35,766 nucleotides of DNA from Methanoculleus sp. UBA374 (GCA_002508705.1 DAYL01000033.1:184013-219778), one strand, 5' to 3'. Positions 24,384-33,058 are shown, counted from the stretch's first letter. Program-made: numbers and translations. Notes: generated from the sequence alone by a model not told the origin.

Positions 24384-24980
24384 TCAGGCCGCGCCGCGGC
24401 CCAACATTCCTTCCTCCCGTCCCAGCCGGAACGCCCTGGCGTTGACCTCGACGGTCTTTTTCGGGACGCACCGCCGCACGGCTTCTTCGAGGCTCCCGGG
24501 CTGGAGCGGGATATCCCCGGACGCCGCGCCGAGCATCACGATGTTCTGCGAGAGGATGCTCCCCGCCTCCTCTGCGAGGCGTGCGGCGTCGATGCAGGTG
24601 ACCTCGAGATCGGAGAGCGCGGCGAGGATGCTCTCCTCGTCGGGCACGGCGAGTTCCTGCTGGTAGACCGATGTCGGGACGACCAGGTGCCGGTTCACCA
24701 CGAGCCTCCCTCCGGCCGGGAGGTAGTGGCGGTAGCGGAGGGCTTCGAGGAGGTCGAAGGCAATCAGGAGATCGGCCGTCCCCGGCACGATCAGGGAGCC
24801 GAACCGCCCGTCGATGCGGACGTGGCTCTCCACCGACCCGCCGCGCTGCGCCATGCCGTGGGTCTCGGCGCTCCTGACGGTCCGGTTCTCGATGATGCAC
24901 GCCTCTCCAAGGACGTTCGAAGCGAGCACGGTGCCCTGGCCGCCGATCCCGACGATCAGGATGTCGAACGAGGGTTTCAT
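24384..24980 (-). CDS. iorB: Indolepyruvate:ferredoxin oxidoreductase, beta subunit
   Basis: A 198-residue gamma-type subunit of a 2-oxoacid:ferredoxin oxidoreductase. The N-terminal ILIVGIGGQGTVLASNVLGEA motif and AETHGMAQRGGSV segment identify the family. With IorA it converts arylpyruvates (from Trp, Phe, Tyr transamination) to aryl-CoA and CO2 while reducing ferredoxin, or runs in reverse for synthesis. The ATG at 24980 overlaps the iorA stop by four bases (ATGA), so the two are coupled and co-transcribed. An in-frame start further upstream lies inside iorA and is rejected. Confidence 0.92.
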   Translation of the reverse strand: MKPSFDILIVGIGGQGTVLASNVLGEACIIENRTVRSAETHGMAQRGGSVESHVRIDGRFGSLIVPGTADLLIAFDLLEALRYRHYLPAGGRLVVNRHLVVPTSVYQQELAVPDEESILAALSDLEVTCIDAARLAEEAGSILSQNIVMLGAASGDIPLQPGSLEEAVRRCVPKKTVEVNARAFRLGREEGMLGRGAA

Positions 24981-26746
24981 TGCCGTCCCTCCGCGCCGAT
25001 CGCACCCGACGGGCATATGTCCGCGCAGACGCCGCATCCTGCGCAGAGTTCGGTTATCGTCGCGATCTTTCCGGAGAACGCTATCGCCGGACAGCCGAAC
25101 GACCGGCAGGCGCCGCAGCCCCTGCACGCCTCGGGGTCGACCGCATAGGCCTTGCGCCGTATCCCGCTCCGTCGGGCGGTGATGACGCAGGGCTGCTTTG
25201 AGATGACCACCCGGACGCCCTTACGTTCTTTTGCCCGGCGGAAGGTGTCGAGGAGCACGGGAAGGTCGTAGGGGTCGATCGTCTCGACCCAGGAGACCCC
25301 GCACGACCGGCAGATCGCCTCGAGCGATATGGGGGTGCTCTCGACGCCCATGGCCGTCACGCCGGTGTTGGGGTTCGGCTGGTGGCCGGTCATGGCGGTG
25401 ATCCGGTTGTCCAGGATGACGACGACCATATCGGCGCCGTTGTAGACGGCATTCAGGAGCCCGGGTATCCCGGTGTGCAGGAACGTCGAGTCGCCGATAG
25501 TGCAGACCACGGGGTGCTCCTCGCCCGCCCTGGCGATGCCGCTCCCGACGGTGATCGAAGCGCCCATGCAGATGGTGGTGTCCACCGCCCCGAGCTGGAG
25601 CCCGAGGGTGTAGCACCCGATGTCGCTCGGGAAGATCCCATCGCGGAAGACCTTCCGCATCGCGTAGAACGTCGGCCGGTGCATGCACCCGGCGCAGAGG
25701 ATCGGCGGGCGGGGCGGTACCCCCGGGACCGGGGAAGCCTCCGGGAAGGTCGTTGTGGGGGTGATGCCCGCCTTCTTGACGGCGTCGGCAACGGTTGCCG
25801 GGGTGAACTCCCCTTCGTAGGGGACCGTGCCGGTCATCTTGCCGAGGACCTCCGTCTTCGTCGCCACCTGGCGTACCGCCTCCTCGACGACCGGGGCGAG
25901 TTCCTCGACGACGAGGACCTTTTCGTGCCGGTCGACGAAGCGCCGGAGCCACTCCTCATCGATCGGGTAGGCGCCGATGACCGCGAGCGAGACGTCGCCC
26001 CCGAGCACCTCCTGGACGTAGGCGGCGGCGACGCCGCTCGTGACGACGGCGGTGGCGCCCCGGACGGTGTGGCGGTTGTAGCCGAGTTCAACCAGCCGTT
26101 TTTTGAGCGCCGGCTGTTTTTCGTTCAGTCTTTGGTGCAGCACCCGGGTGTGTGCGGGGATGACCACGTACTGCTTTGGGTCGCGGTGGAAGGCGGCCGT
26201 CCGGTGTTCTGTGCCGACCTCGCCGATACTGACGTCGCCCTTCGAGTGGCAGATACGGGTGGTTGGGCGGAAGATAACCGGCAGGCCGAACTCCTCGGAG
26301 AGAGCGAAGGCGTCCCGTATCATATCGTGGGCTTCCTGGACCGATGCCGGGTCGAGACAGGGGAGCCGGGCGAAGTGCGCGTAGCGCCGTGTATCCTGCT
26401 CGTTCTGGGAACTGTGTGCAAAGGGGTCGTCCGCAGAGAGGAGGACGAACCCGCCGGTCACCCCGGTGTATGCGCTCGTCATCAGGGGATCGGCGGCCAC
26501 GTTCAGCCCGACGTGTTTCATGGTGCAGAGTGCGCGCAGCCCGCACCAGGCGGCGGCGAGTGCATTCTCGAAGGCGACCTTCTCGTTCGTGGACCACTCC
26601 ACGGTGAAGGGGCGCTCCTTCTGAACCCGAAGGACGTCGATCACTTCGGAGGACGGCGTTCCCGGGTAGCCGCTGGCAAAATCGATATTTGCTTCCAGGC
26701 ATGCATGAGCAATGCCCTCGTTCCCGAGTAGGTATCGTACTGCCAT
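24977..26746 (-). CDS. iorA: Indolepyruvate:ferredoxin oxidoreductase, alpha subunit
   Basis: A 589-residue TPP enzyme. The N-terminal pyruvate-binding domain (FASGYPGTPSSEVIDVL, TNEKVAFENALAAAWCG) is followed by a central domain, the TPP-binding segment (TIGDSTFLHTGIPGLLNAVYNG), CAGCMHRP at about 360 and a C-terminal ferredoxin-like domain with two [4Fe-4S] motifs (CRGCGACRSFGCP and CAGCGVCADICP). It transfers electrons from arylpyruvate oxidation to ferredoxin. Length fits archaeal IorA. The ATG at 26746 is preceded by a region with a TATA-like gataatag near 26770. It works with IorB in the next, overlapping gene. Confidence 0.93.
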   Translation of the reverse strand: MAVRYLLGNEGIAHACLEANIDFASGYPGTPSSEVIDVLRVQKERPFTVEWSTNEKVAFENALAAAWCGLRALCTMKHVGLNVAADPLMTSAYTGVTGGFVLLSADDPFAHSSQNEQDTRRYAHFARLPCLDPASVQEAHDMIRDAFALSEEFGLPVIFRPTTRICHSKGDVSIGEVGTEHRTAAFHRDPKQYVVIPAHTRVLHQRLNEKQPALKKRLVELGYNRHTVRGATAVVTSGVAAAYVQEVLGGDVSLAVIGAYPIDEEWLRRFVDRHEKVLVVEELAPVVEEAVRQVATKTEVLGKMTGTVPYEGEFTPATVADAVKKAGITPTTTFPEASPVPGVPPRPPILCAGCMHRPTFYAMRKVFRDGIFPSDIGCYTLGLQLGAVDTTICMGASITVGSGIARAGEEHPVVCTIGDSTFLHTGIPGLLNAVYNGADMVVVILDNRITAMTGHQPNPNTGVTAMGVESTPISLEAICRSCGVSWVETIDPYDLPVLLDTFRRAKERKGVRVVISKQPCVITARRSGIRRKAYAVDPEACRGCGACRSFGCPAIAFSGKIATITELCAGCGVCADICPSGAIGAEGRQ

Positions 26747-26832
26747 TTGTCACTCAACTGTACTTCTATTATCGGTTTTCAACATAGTGCTTTGGTTGCC
26801 GATCCAAAACAATTAGATGCTAAAACGGCAGA

Positions 26833-26841
26833 TAGTATAAG
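26833..26841 (+). promoter_or_regulatory. TATA box for the first tRNA-Ile
   Basis: tagtataag lies 13-21 bases before the mature tRNA 5' end. That is somewhat closer than usual, and it is the only TATA-like site nearby. Confidence 0.4.
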
Positions 26842-26853
26842 GCAGTCGTACTT

Positions 26854-26926
26854 GGGCCCGTAGCATAGCCGGTGGTGCACCCGGCTGATAACCGGGAGGT
26901 CGTGCGTTCGAATCGCACCGGGCCCA
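26854..26926 (+). tRNA. tRNA-Ile (GAT)
   Basis: A complete 73-base cloverleaf. The acceptor stem GGGCCCG pairs with CGGGCCC, the anticodon stem is CCCGG/CCGGG with loop CTGATAA (anticodon GAT at 26887-26889), and the T loop is GTTCGAATC. The discriminator is A and no CCA is encoded. No intron is present. It is identical to the copy at 27156-27228. Confidence 0.95.
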
Positions 26927-27155
26927 TATCCTTTGATCAGTCTCTTCAGGGGAGCCCCGCGGTTCGGCACCACCGGGGCTGCTGTCTCCCTCGTCCTTTC
27001 CCATAGATTGACCGGATAGACCCGGCACCGGCGGGCCACGGTGACGGCGTTTCCGGGGAGGCCGCCCGTGCAGCGGAACGGGCGAAGCAAGGTCTTTGCA
27101 CAATCTTTAAATTGAAGATTATACAACATTTATAGGCACTACTATGAGTGTATCC

Positions 27156-27228
27156 GGGCCCGTAGCATAGCCGGTGGTGCACCCGGCTGATAACCGGGAG
27201 GTCGTGCGTTCGAATCGCACCGGGCCCA
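27156..27228 (+). tRNA. tRNA-Ile (GAT), second copy
   Basis: Identical in all 73 bases to the tRNA at 26854-26926, with the anticodon GAT at 27189-27191. A TATA-like atttatag at 27128-27135 precedes it, so it is probably transcribed separately. The flanking sequences differ, so only the tRNA itself (and not a larger unit) is shared. Confidence 0.95.
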
Positions 27229-27553
27229 CTTCATTCTGCTTTCCTTTCGACGCATTGGGGACGTAAACGGAGTCAACGCGGTGACCGGTTTATTTACTGA
27301 TCGGGAGGCAGTAAAGTCACTATTCTTTAATTCCTGTCCTGTTTTGCTCAGTTTCTGATTTGCCTTCCTTCTTCATTTTTTTCTCCTGTCCGGACAATTC
27401 CGGCGTACCCGGCGCTACGCGCCGTCTTGGAGTGAGCGATTACACAGATCAGGGGATATATAGGAGATGGATATGTGCTTGCGGGATATCGTGGAGAGAT
27501 CCGATGTTCGACAAAAATTATTATTACGGTTGAAGCTCAGTCGGACGACTTGT
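27229..27553. other. Intergenic region with TATA box upstream of the DUF2769 gene
   Basis: A pyrimidine-rich tract spans about 27318-27395 and may serve as the terminator of the tRNA. A TATA-like gatatata lies at 27455-27462, and AGGAG at 27462-27466 precedes in-frame ATG codons at 27467 and 27473. No other gene is seen. Confidence 0.45.
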
Positions 27554-27895
27554 ATGGCACAATCGGATGTGAGGAAAGAAATGCTGCCCGAGGACAGGTA
27601 CGTTCAGACGCAGAAGGAACTGCTGAGCATGCCTCAGGACGGCATCAAGGAGAAGCTGGAAGAACTCAAAATGATGTGCACGTGCCCGGAGTGCCCCACG
27701 AACAACGACTGCGCGAAAAGCACGAAGGAGCTTCTCTTCTGCTCTACCGGGAGCAGTTTCCACTGTATCGCGGAAAGCAAAGGGTGCCTTTGCCCCACCT
27801 GCCCGGTGGCCGAGCAGCTGGGACTCGGTCATCAGTCCTTCTGCCTTATGGGAGATGAAAAGGCTCAACGCTTCGATTCGATGCTTCAGGGGTGA
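27554..27895 (+). CDS. DUF2769-type cysteine-rich protein
   Basis: A 113-residue protein with ten cysteines at 42, 44, 47, 53, 63, 71, 78, 80, 83 and 97. They are arranged as CTCPECPTNNDC, FCSTGSS, CLCPTCPVA and FC.MG, the layout of DUF2769, a family common in methanogens. It probably binds metal or an Fe-S cluster; its function is unknown. The start is uncertain: the ATG at 27554 gives the N-terminus I expect (MAQSDVRKEMLPEDRYVQTQ) and lies about 90 bases after the TATA at 27455. ATGs at 27467 and 27473 have a better ribosome binding site but would fall at or before the predicted transcript start. Confidence 0.75.
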   Translation: MAQSDVRKEMLPEDRYVQTQKELLSMPQDGIKEKLEELKMMCTCPECPTNNDCAKSTKELLFCSTGSSFHCIAESKGCLCPTCPVAEQLGLGHQSFCLMGDEKAQRFDSMLQG

Positions 27896-28096
27896 GGCTC
27901 AATGACGGCCCTGCCGGGGCCGCGGAGCACATGAGAATCGGCAACTATCCGGGAACATGCGTCCCATTACCGGAACGGGACCCGAAGCCTGCGGGTCAGG
28001 GGGCCGTCTCCCCGGCGTCGACTCGGTCGGCACTTCCGGGGCAGGGCGGTTGGCCCCCCGCACCGCTTAGACCAGGTCCTTCTGGCTCCCGCAAGA

Positions 28097-28207
28097 ATGA
28101 CCGCTCCTGACAATGTTGACGATACGGTGGTGCAGGTGCATGACCCGAAGGGGCAGCGTTTGGCTATACAGAAAACTATGGGCGTCTACCTGACCGGCAC
28201 GCTGTAA
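28097..28207 (+). CDS. Possible 36-residue small protein
   Basis: A short frame from ATG 28097 to TAA 28205-28207. Its translation includes VDDTVVQVHDPKGQRLAIQK followed by TMGVYLTGTL, which has a protein-like mix of residues unlike the random GC-rich frames around it. No clear ribosome binding site or family is visible. It may be a small protein or the remnant of a larger gene. The rest of 27896-28232 shows nothing else. Confidence 0.35.
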   Translation: MTAPDNVDDTVVQVHDPKGQRLAIQKTMGVYLTGTL

Positions 28208-28232
28208 ACGCCTGATTTGAAGACATCCTCGA

Positions 28233-28379
28233 TCAGACCTTTTCCCTTTCCTTGAGCATGAAGCCGTGTCCGCACTTCAGGCAACAATACTGTTCGTAGG
28301 CTTCGTCGCCCTCCGGCAGCAAAGTACGCCCGATCTTGATGCCGTCCGCGCCGCACCTGGGACAGCCAGCAACGTTCAT
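28233..28379 (-). CDS. Small zinc-ribbon protein
   Basis: A 48-residue protein with a CPRC knuckle (Cys6, Cys9) and a second knuckle CCLKC (Cys32/33, Cys36), spaced as in zinc ribbons, then a basic C-terminus. Such small ribbons usually bind nucleic acid or partner proteins. The frame is open further upstream to 28562, but that part includes low-quality sequence and the ATG at 28379 directly precedes the ribbon. It could instead be the C-terminal end of a 109-residue product. Confidence 0.55.
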   Translation of the reverse strand: MNVAGCPRCGADGIKIGRTLLPEGDEAYEQYCCLKCGHGFMLKEREKV

Positions 28380-28532
28380 ACTGTCGAAGCCTTCGTATGC
28401 GTCTCGATTTGAGCGCCCGTCATCGCACGCCGTTCCCCCAGGCCATTTCCGGAGGTGGAGGGGTAGATGAGCGGTCGCAACATCTCGCTTGCTATTTTCC
28501 ATGAACTGAGATGAGCGTAGCTGAGCATTAAA

Positions 28533-28560
28533 GTATGCCATGTACTGATATATGGCATAC
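28533..28560. promoter_or_regulatory. Perfect 9-bp inverted repeat around a TATA box
   Basis: gtatgccat at 28533-28541 and atggcatac at 28552-28560 are perfect inverted repeats with a 10-base spacer. A TATA-like gatatatgg overlaps the right arm (28547-28555), 30-40 bases before the ATG of the next gene. Its layout fits an operator bound by a dimeric or tetrameric ribbon-helix-helix repressor, most simply the product of that gene. Confidence 0.6.
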
Positions 28561-28585
28561 ATAAGTTAAACAGACTTCCGAGACG

Positions 28586-28837
28586 ATGTCTTTTGAATCA
28601 ATGGCTGAACGATCTGGCGCTTCTCCGATATCCGGACGAATTCCAAATGTATTATACCGGTGGCTGGAGGAAAAAGTTGAGAGTGGAGAGTATCCGAACC
28701 TGAATCAGGCATTAATAGGTCAATTGATGAGGGCAAAAACCCTTGAAGAAGAACACGAAAATCGAAAAGAACTGATCAAATTAAAATCCGATATTATAAG
28801 AGAAGTTATTGAGGACCTTTCGAATTCTCTTCCTTAA
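28586..28837 (+). CDS. Ribbon-helix-helix-like small protein
   Basis: An 83-residue protein. Near residues 16-48 the sequence SGRIPNVLYRWLEEKVESGEYPNLNQALIGQLMRAK has a short basic strand, then helix-turn-helix spacing like CopG/Arc-type ribbon-helix-helix DNA-binding proteins (strand, helix, GEY.N..e...). The C-terminal 35 residues form a charged helix, probably a coiled coil (EEEHENRKELIKLKSDIIRE). It is less GC-rich than its neighbours, as an acquired gene might be. An inverted repeat over its TATA box suggests autoregulation. A toxin partner is not visible downstream. Confidence 0.6.
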   Translation: MSFESMAERSGASPISGRIPNVLYRWLEEKVESGEYPNLNQALIGQLMRAKTLEEEHENRKELIKLKSDIIREVIEDLSNSLP

Positions 28838-29119
28838 GTGTGCTTCAGATTAGCCAGGCATGGATGATAGGACAGCGTGAACCGCTGACCTGATGGTTTC
28901 TCTGCACTGGCGGTCGGTGCGTTCATGTTCGTGGTACTCGTGATGGCCACGAGTTCCGGACGACGTCTCCCCCGACATATCATTGCTGCGGGTGATCGCG
29001 CCTGGTTGCGGTCTACAGGGGCTGTACCCCGGGGTGGGATATCAAAACGCAGAGGAAAGCAAGGCGAGGTCCGTGAAAGGAACTGCAAAAAAGTGGTTCC
29101 GTGAGCGCACCCGTCGAGT
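28838..29119. other. Region without recognised genes between the RHH-like gene and the permease
   Basis: No plausible gene, repeat or promoter stands out. GC-rich open frames here look like noncoding shadows. Confidence 0.4.
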
Positions 29120-30397
29120 CTACGTCTGCGTCCGGCGGTAGACGACATGTTCGAGGAGTAAGACCGTGATGACGCCCACCACGAAGCCGTTCGCGACCAG
29201 GGGGCGGATCGTTGCCGGAAACCCTGCGGCGATTGCTGCAGGCAGGAACGCCACCACGGTCCCGAGAAGAAGGGGAATGCCAACGATCAGCCCTTCGTCG
29301 AATGTCCCGAATGCCCGGTTCTCCTGCCCGAGCATCAGACCTGCCGCGATCTGGGCGGCCATGACGTAGGCGAGGACGACGCCGATGACCGGGCCCGGGA
29401 TGCTTCCCAGGTAGCCGATAGCAAGCGGCGATGCGGCGAGGAGCCCGAGCGCAACCGCGGCCGGGACCAGGGCGAACCGGGACGCGCACCCGGTTGCGGC
29501 GATGACGCCGGGGGAGAGGGAGAAGTTCACCGGGCCGATCACTCCCGTGAGGCCCGCAAGGGCGTTGCCGAGACCGGTGACGGCCACCCCGCGGTTCACC
29601 CGCTCACCCATCGCGTCGGCCGAAAGAAGGCCGCCCACCGACTGGATGGACCCGAGGTCGTTTACGGCAAGCGCAAGAAAGCAGACCAGGAATGCTGCAA
29701 GGACCCCGGCGTCGGGCACGGCGAGCGGCGCGAGCAGACCTCCTGGGAGTGCGAGCAGGGCAGTATCTGCAGGGGGCAGCGGGACCGCACCGAAGAGGGC
29801 GACGTAGGCCAGGGTCCCGAGGATGATCGCCCAGAGCGCAAGGGTCGACTTCCATATCCCCTTGAGGAACCCGTTTGCAAGAAAGAGAATGAGAGCGAAT
29901 GCAAGGGCGAAGAGGAAGGTATGCGTCGAGGGAACCGTGCCGCCGCCGTCTGTGATCAGGTTGAGGATGGTGGGGGCGAGGGTGAACGCGATGAGTATGA
30001 GGACGACCGTGATCACCCGGGGCGTAAAGAGGGCCTTCAGATACCGGAAGAGTCCGGTCGCCGCGAGCCCTGCAAGGAGAAGCCCGCCGATCACCAGCGA
30101 CGCGTTGATTGCCGCAAAACCGCCGTCGAGACTTGCGAGGATGCCGATCAGGAGCACCGTCGCCGGGCCGATCACCAGGGGAAGTTTGTGTCCGATGTAG
30201 ATCTGAGCCAGCATCACCAGGGCGATGAGGAGGAAGAGTTTCTGAAGGTAGGGGATGACCGACCCGTCGGGCTGGAGGTCGGCCACCACCTTGCCGATGA
30301 TGAGGATGGCGGGGACGCTCACCGCCAGCCACTGCAGGCCGAAGATGAGGAGCGATGCCGGTCCCGGCCGGTCGTCGATACCGTAAGTGAATTCCAT
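29120..30397 (-). CDS. Xanthine/uracil-type permease (NCS2 family)
   Basis: A 425-residue polytopic membrane protein with about 12-14 hydrophobic segments. The N-terminal FGLQWLAVSVPAILIIGKVV and central ALAVNDLGSIQSVGGLLSADAMGERVNRGV, with TGLGNALAGLTGVIGPVNFSLSPGVIAATGCASR, match the NCS2 nucleobase:cation symporter family, in which the segment after TM8 carries the substrate motif. It probably imports uracil, xanthine or a related base; specificity cannot be read. AGGAG lies eight bases before the ATG at 30397. Its product would complement the pyrimidine pathway gene pair in this window, though they are not linked. Confidence 0.8.
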   Translation of the reverse strand: MEFTYGIDDRPGPASLLIFGLQWLAVSVPAILIIGKVVADLQPDGSVIPYLQKLFLLIALVMLAQIYIGHKLPLVIGPATVLLIGILASLDGGFAAINASLVIGGLLLAGLAATGLFRYLKALFTPRVITVVLILIAFTLAPTILNLITDGGGTVPSTHTFLFALAFALILFLANGFLKGIWKSTLALWAIILGTLAYVALFGAVPLPPADTALLALPGGLLAPLAVPDAGVLAAFLVCFLALAVNDLGSIQSVGGLLSADAMGERVNRGVAVTGLGNALAGLTGVIGPVNFSLSPGVIAATGCASRFALVPAAVALGLLAASPLAIGYLGSIPGPVIGVVLAYVMAAQIAAGLMLGQENRAFGTFDEGLIVGIPLLLGTVVAFLPAAIAAGFPATIRPLVANGFVVGVITVLLLEHVVYRRTQT

Positions 30398-30847
30398 CGT
30401 AATAACTCCTGGCGGAACCGCCGGTCCCGGAGCGGGCCCTGGCGGGGCGTTCCGGCCCACCTTATGTCCATGTTGTCCCCCGGCTCCATAATGGTTCCCT
30501 TTTGGGCGCGAGGGGGTCCATTCGTGGCGGCTGGCCGGTTTCCCTTCGTACCGGGAACCATCAGGCGGAGTGTCGGGCCATGGGAGAGGCGGTCCTCTGT
30601 CGGCTCCGCAACCAGAGAACGGTAACTTTGAATCCGTCGCTCCGCGCGACCGGGCGATCGTGGTGCTCCCGGTTCTGATTGCTCCCGCCCGCACGTGACA
30701 CAAGAACCGCCTCTTTTACATCCGTGAAAAGAGATCTATCCATATGATTCGCACCGGTCATGCGACTGAAAACTCCTGCATAACCCTCCTTTCCTCTCCC
30801 GCCCCCGTTCAACCCTGCACCGTGCGATGCCGGGGGAGGAGGCGGGC
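30398..30847. other. Intergenic region between divergent permease and ABC operons
   Basis: No credible gene is seen in 450 bases; open frames are GC-rich shadows. The ABC ATPase ribosome binding site is at 30835-30842. No convincing TATA box is visible for either gene, although gaaaagagatctatcc near 30726-30741 is AT-richer than the rest. Confidence 0.4.
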
Positions 30848-31873
30848 GTGAACGCCGTCGAGGTCCGGCACCTCTCGCGGTCCTTCGACGGCCGCGAGAT
30901 CCTCCGCGACGTCTCGTTCACCGTCGGGCACGGCGAGATCTTCGGCTACCTCGGCCCGAACGGCGCCGGGAAGACCACGACCGTCCGTGTCCTCCTCGGT
31001 CTCCTTGCTCCCGGAGCGGGGGAGGTCCGGGTCCTCGGGCGGGACCTCGCCGTCGACGACGATGCGCGCGCGAGGGTCGGCGTTCTCTTTGAGAACAACG
31101 GCCTTGCCGACCGGATGAGCGCTGCCGACAACCTTGCCTACTACGCCGGGCTCTACGGCGTCGACGACCCTGCCGGGAGGATCGATGAACTCCTCACCCT
31201 CGTCGACCTTGCCGACCGGCGGGACGACCTGGTCGGGACGTTCTCGACCGGCATGAAGAGAAAACTCGGGATCGCCCGGGCCATCCTCCATCGGCCGGAG
31301 GTCGTATTCCTCGACGAGCCTTCCTCCGGCCTCGATCCCGGCGCGCAACGGATGGTCCGCGACCTCATCGTCGAACTCTCCCGGCGGGAGGAGATGACGG
31401 TCTTTCTAAACTCCCACCACCTCGACGAGGTCCAGCGCATCTGCTCCACGGTCGCGATCCTCGCCGGGGGCAGTATCCGGGCCTTCGATTCGGTGGCAAA
31501 CCTTACCACGGCCTCCGGCCGCCCGGCCGTGACGGTCGTCCTTGCCGACCCGGGCGACCGTCCACGTGCGTGCGAAACGGTCGGGAGACTGCCGTTCGTC
31601 GCCGGGTGCGACATGAGCGGCGACGCCCTCCTCTGTACCCTCTCCGACCCGGGTGCGACCCCGGACCTCATCGCGGCCCTCGTCGGCGCCAACTTCCGGA
31701 TCGAGGAGGTCCGCCGGTCGTCCCGGTCGCTTGAGGAGATCTACCTTTGTGAGGTTGAAGGGGCAGAGCGGGAGGGCTCCCTCCGCAAGGGGGAAGGTGA
31801 AAGCGGCGCCCCAGCGTCTGGTTCACTTTCACCCCGCGCGGCGCGGCTTAATCGTCTCAGGGGTCCACTATGA
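30848..31873 (+). CDS. ABC exporter ATP-binding protein, 3' end replaced by insertion
   Basis: An ATP-binding subunit of an ABC-2-type exporter. Walker A GPNGAGKTT is at 36-44, the signature STGMKRKLGIARA and Walker B VVFLDEPSSGLDP follow, and a C-terminal substrate/partner region ends near EEVRRSSRSLEEIYLCEVE. The present reading continues for 38 codons into a mobile element (from 31760) and stops at 31871-31873; residues after EVE are therefore foreign. Removing 31760-33069 restores a 313-residue protein ending HVGRAEGGA, with stop 33097-33099 overlapping the permease ATG. The GTG at 30848 has GGAGGAGG at 30835-30842; an ATG at 30827 is the alternative. Function may survive, since the change is at the tail. 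Confidence 0.85.
   Translation: MNAVEVRHLSRSFDGREILRDVSFTVGHGEIFGYLGPNGAGKTTTVRVLLGLLAPGAGEVRVLGRDLAVDDDARARVGVLFENNGLADRMSAADNLAYYAGLYGVDDPAGRIDELLTLVDLADRRDDLVGTFSTGMKRKLGIARAILHRPEVVFLDEPSSGLDPGAQRMVRDLIVELSRREEMTVFLNSHHLDEVQRICSTVAILAGGSIRAFDSVANLTTASGRPAVTVVLADPGDRPRACETVGRLPFVAGCDMSGDALLCTLSDPGATPDLIAALVGANFRIEEVRRSSRSLEEIYLCEVEGAEREGSLRKGEGESGAPASGSLSPRAARLNRLRGPL
31796..31833. repeat. 8-bp inverted repeat near the left end of the element
   Basis: ggtgaaag (31796-31803) and ctttcacc (31826-31833) pair perfectly across a 22-base spacer. It lies upstream of tnpB and may be part of the left-end hairpin recognised by TnpA or structure the tnpB leader. Confidence 0.5.
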
Positions 31874-31882
31874 CTCTATTGT

Positions 31883-33058
31883 ATGCTGCGGGGGTACCGG
31901 TACCGGCTGTATCCGACAAAGGATCAGATGATCCTGATCGCCAAGCACCTCGGGTGCTGCCGGTATGTGTACAACTGGGCGCTCAACCTCAAGAACCAGA
32001 TTTATCACAACGAAGGTATCAGCCTGTCCGGGTACGCCCTCATGAACCAGCTTCCGATGCTCAAGGAAGAGTTGCCGTGGCTGAAGGAGGTCAACGCCCA
32101 GTCACTGCAACAGTCGATGCACCACCTTTCGCGTGCATTCACGAACTTTTTCGAGGGTCGTGCAGAAGAGCCGACCTTCAAGAAGAAGCACGACCCGGAA
32201 CAGTCTTTCATGGTTCCACAGTCGTATACCGTGGACTTCAAGCAAGGAACGGTAAAACTCCCGAAGATCGGTGCGATCAAAACCGTGTTCCACCGCACCT
32301 TCGTGGGAACGATGAAGTCTGCGACGGTCATCCGCAGATCGACCGGTCGGTACTTCATCAGCATCGTGGTCGAGGACGGCAGGAAATCCCCGAAACCCGC
32401 CGATCCGATCCCGGACCAGACGATCGGGATCGATATGGGGCTCTCGCACTATGCTGTCCTCTCGACCGGCGATGCGGTGGCAAACCCGAAGTATCTCAGG
32501 AACGCTCAAACGCGGTTAGCCGTGCTCCAGCGCAGGCTCGACCGCAAGAAAAAGGGTTCCAGGAACCGGAACAAAGCCCGGTTCAAGGTCGCCCGGTGTC
32601 ACCAGAAGATTGCCGATCAGCGGCGGGACTTCCAGCACCAGCTCTCTTCTCGACTGGTTCGCGAAAATCAAGCACTGGCTGTGGAGTCCCTGAACGTGAA
32701 CGGCATGGTGAAGAACCCCTCTCTGGCCCGGGCGATCGGCGATGCCGGATGGGGCATGTTCCTCTCGATGCTGGCGTACAAGTGTCAGGAAGCAGGGAAA
32801 ACCCTGCTGAAGATCGGGGTCTTCGAGCCGTCTTCAAAGACCTGTTCGGTCTGCGGGTACCGGAAGGTCGATCTGACGCTGAAGGATCGGGCGTGGACGT
32901 GCCCGGACTGCGGCACCTGTCACGACCGGGATCTGAATGCCGCGATCAATATCCGAAACTTTGCACTTGCAGGCGTGGAACGCGCCGAAGAGCCTGTGGA
33001 CTCGCTCCCGCTGGGGAGGGGGATGAAGCAGGAAGCCCCCTGCGTACGCTTGGGGTAG
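31883..33058 (+). CDS. tnpB: RNA-guided TnpB nuclease (OrfB)
   Basis: A 391-residue TnpB protein. The RuvC-like nuclease residues are intact: Asp184 in IGIDMG, Glu268 in AVESLNV and the C-terminal Asp of HDRDLNAAINI (348 or 350). The zinc finger is C321-X2-C324 ... C340-X2-C343. The N-terminal wedge/REC region begins LRGYRYRLYPTKDQ, typical of the family. TnpB is guided by an RNA from the right end of its element (omega or reRNA) to cut DNA next to a TAM, which favours retention of the element. With all catalytic residues it is probably active. The ATG at 31883 is the natural start. Confidence 0.93.
   Translation: MLRGYRYRLYPTKDQMILIAKHLGCCRYVYNWALNLKNQIYHNEGISLSGYALMNQLPMLKEELPWLKEVNAQSLQQSMHHLSRAFTNFFEGRAEEPTFKKKHDPEQSFMVPQSYTVDFKQGTVKLPKIGAIKTVFHRTFVGTMKSATVIRRSTGRYFISIVVEDGRKSPKPADPIPDQTIGIDMGLSHYAVLSTGDAVANPKYLRNAQTRLAVLQRRLDRKKKGSRNRNKARFKVARCHQKIADQRRDFQHQLSSRLVRENQALAVESLNVNGMVKNPSLARAIGDAGWGMFLSMLAYKCQEAGKTLLKIGVFEPSSKTCSVCGYRKVDLTLKDRAWTCPDCGTCHDRDLNAAINIRNFALAGVERAEEPVDSLPLGRGMKQEAPCVRLG

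Noticed and set aside
25382..26731. A 449-codon open frame on the plus strand opposite iorA.
   Set aside because: IorA on the minus strand has all family motifs; this is its shadow.
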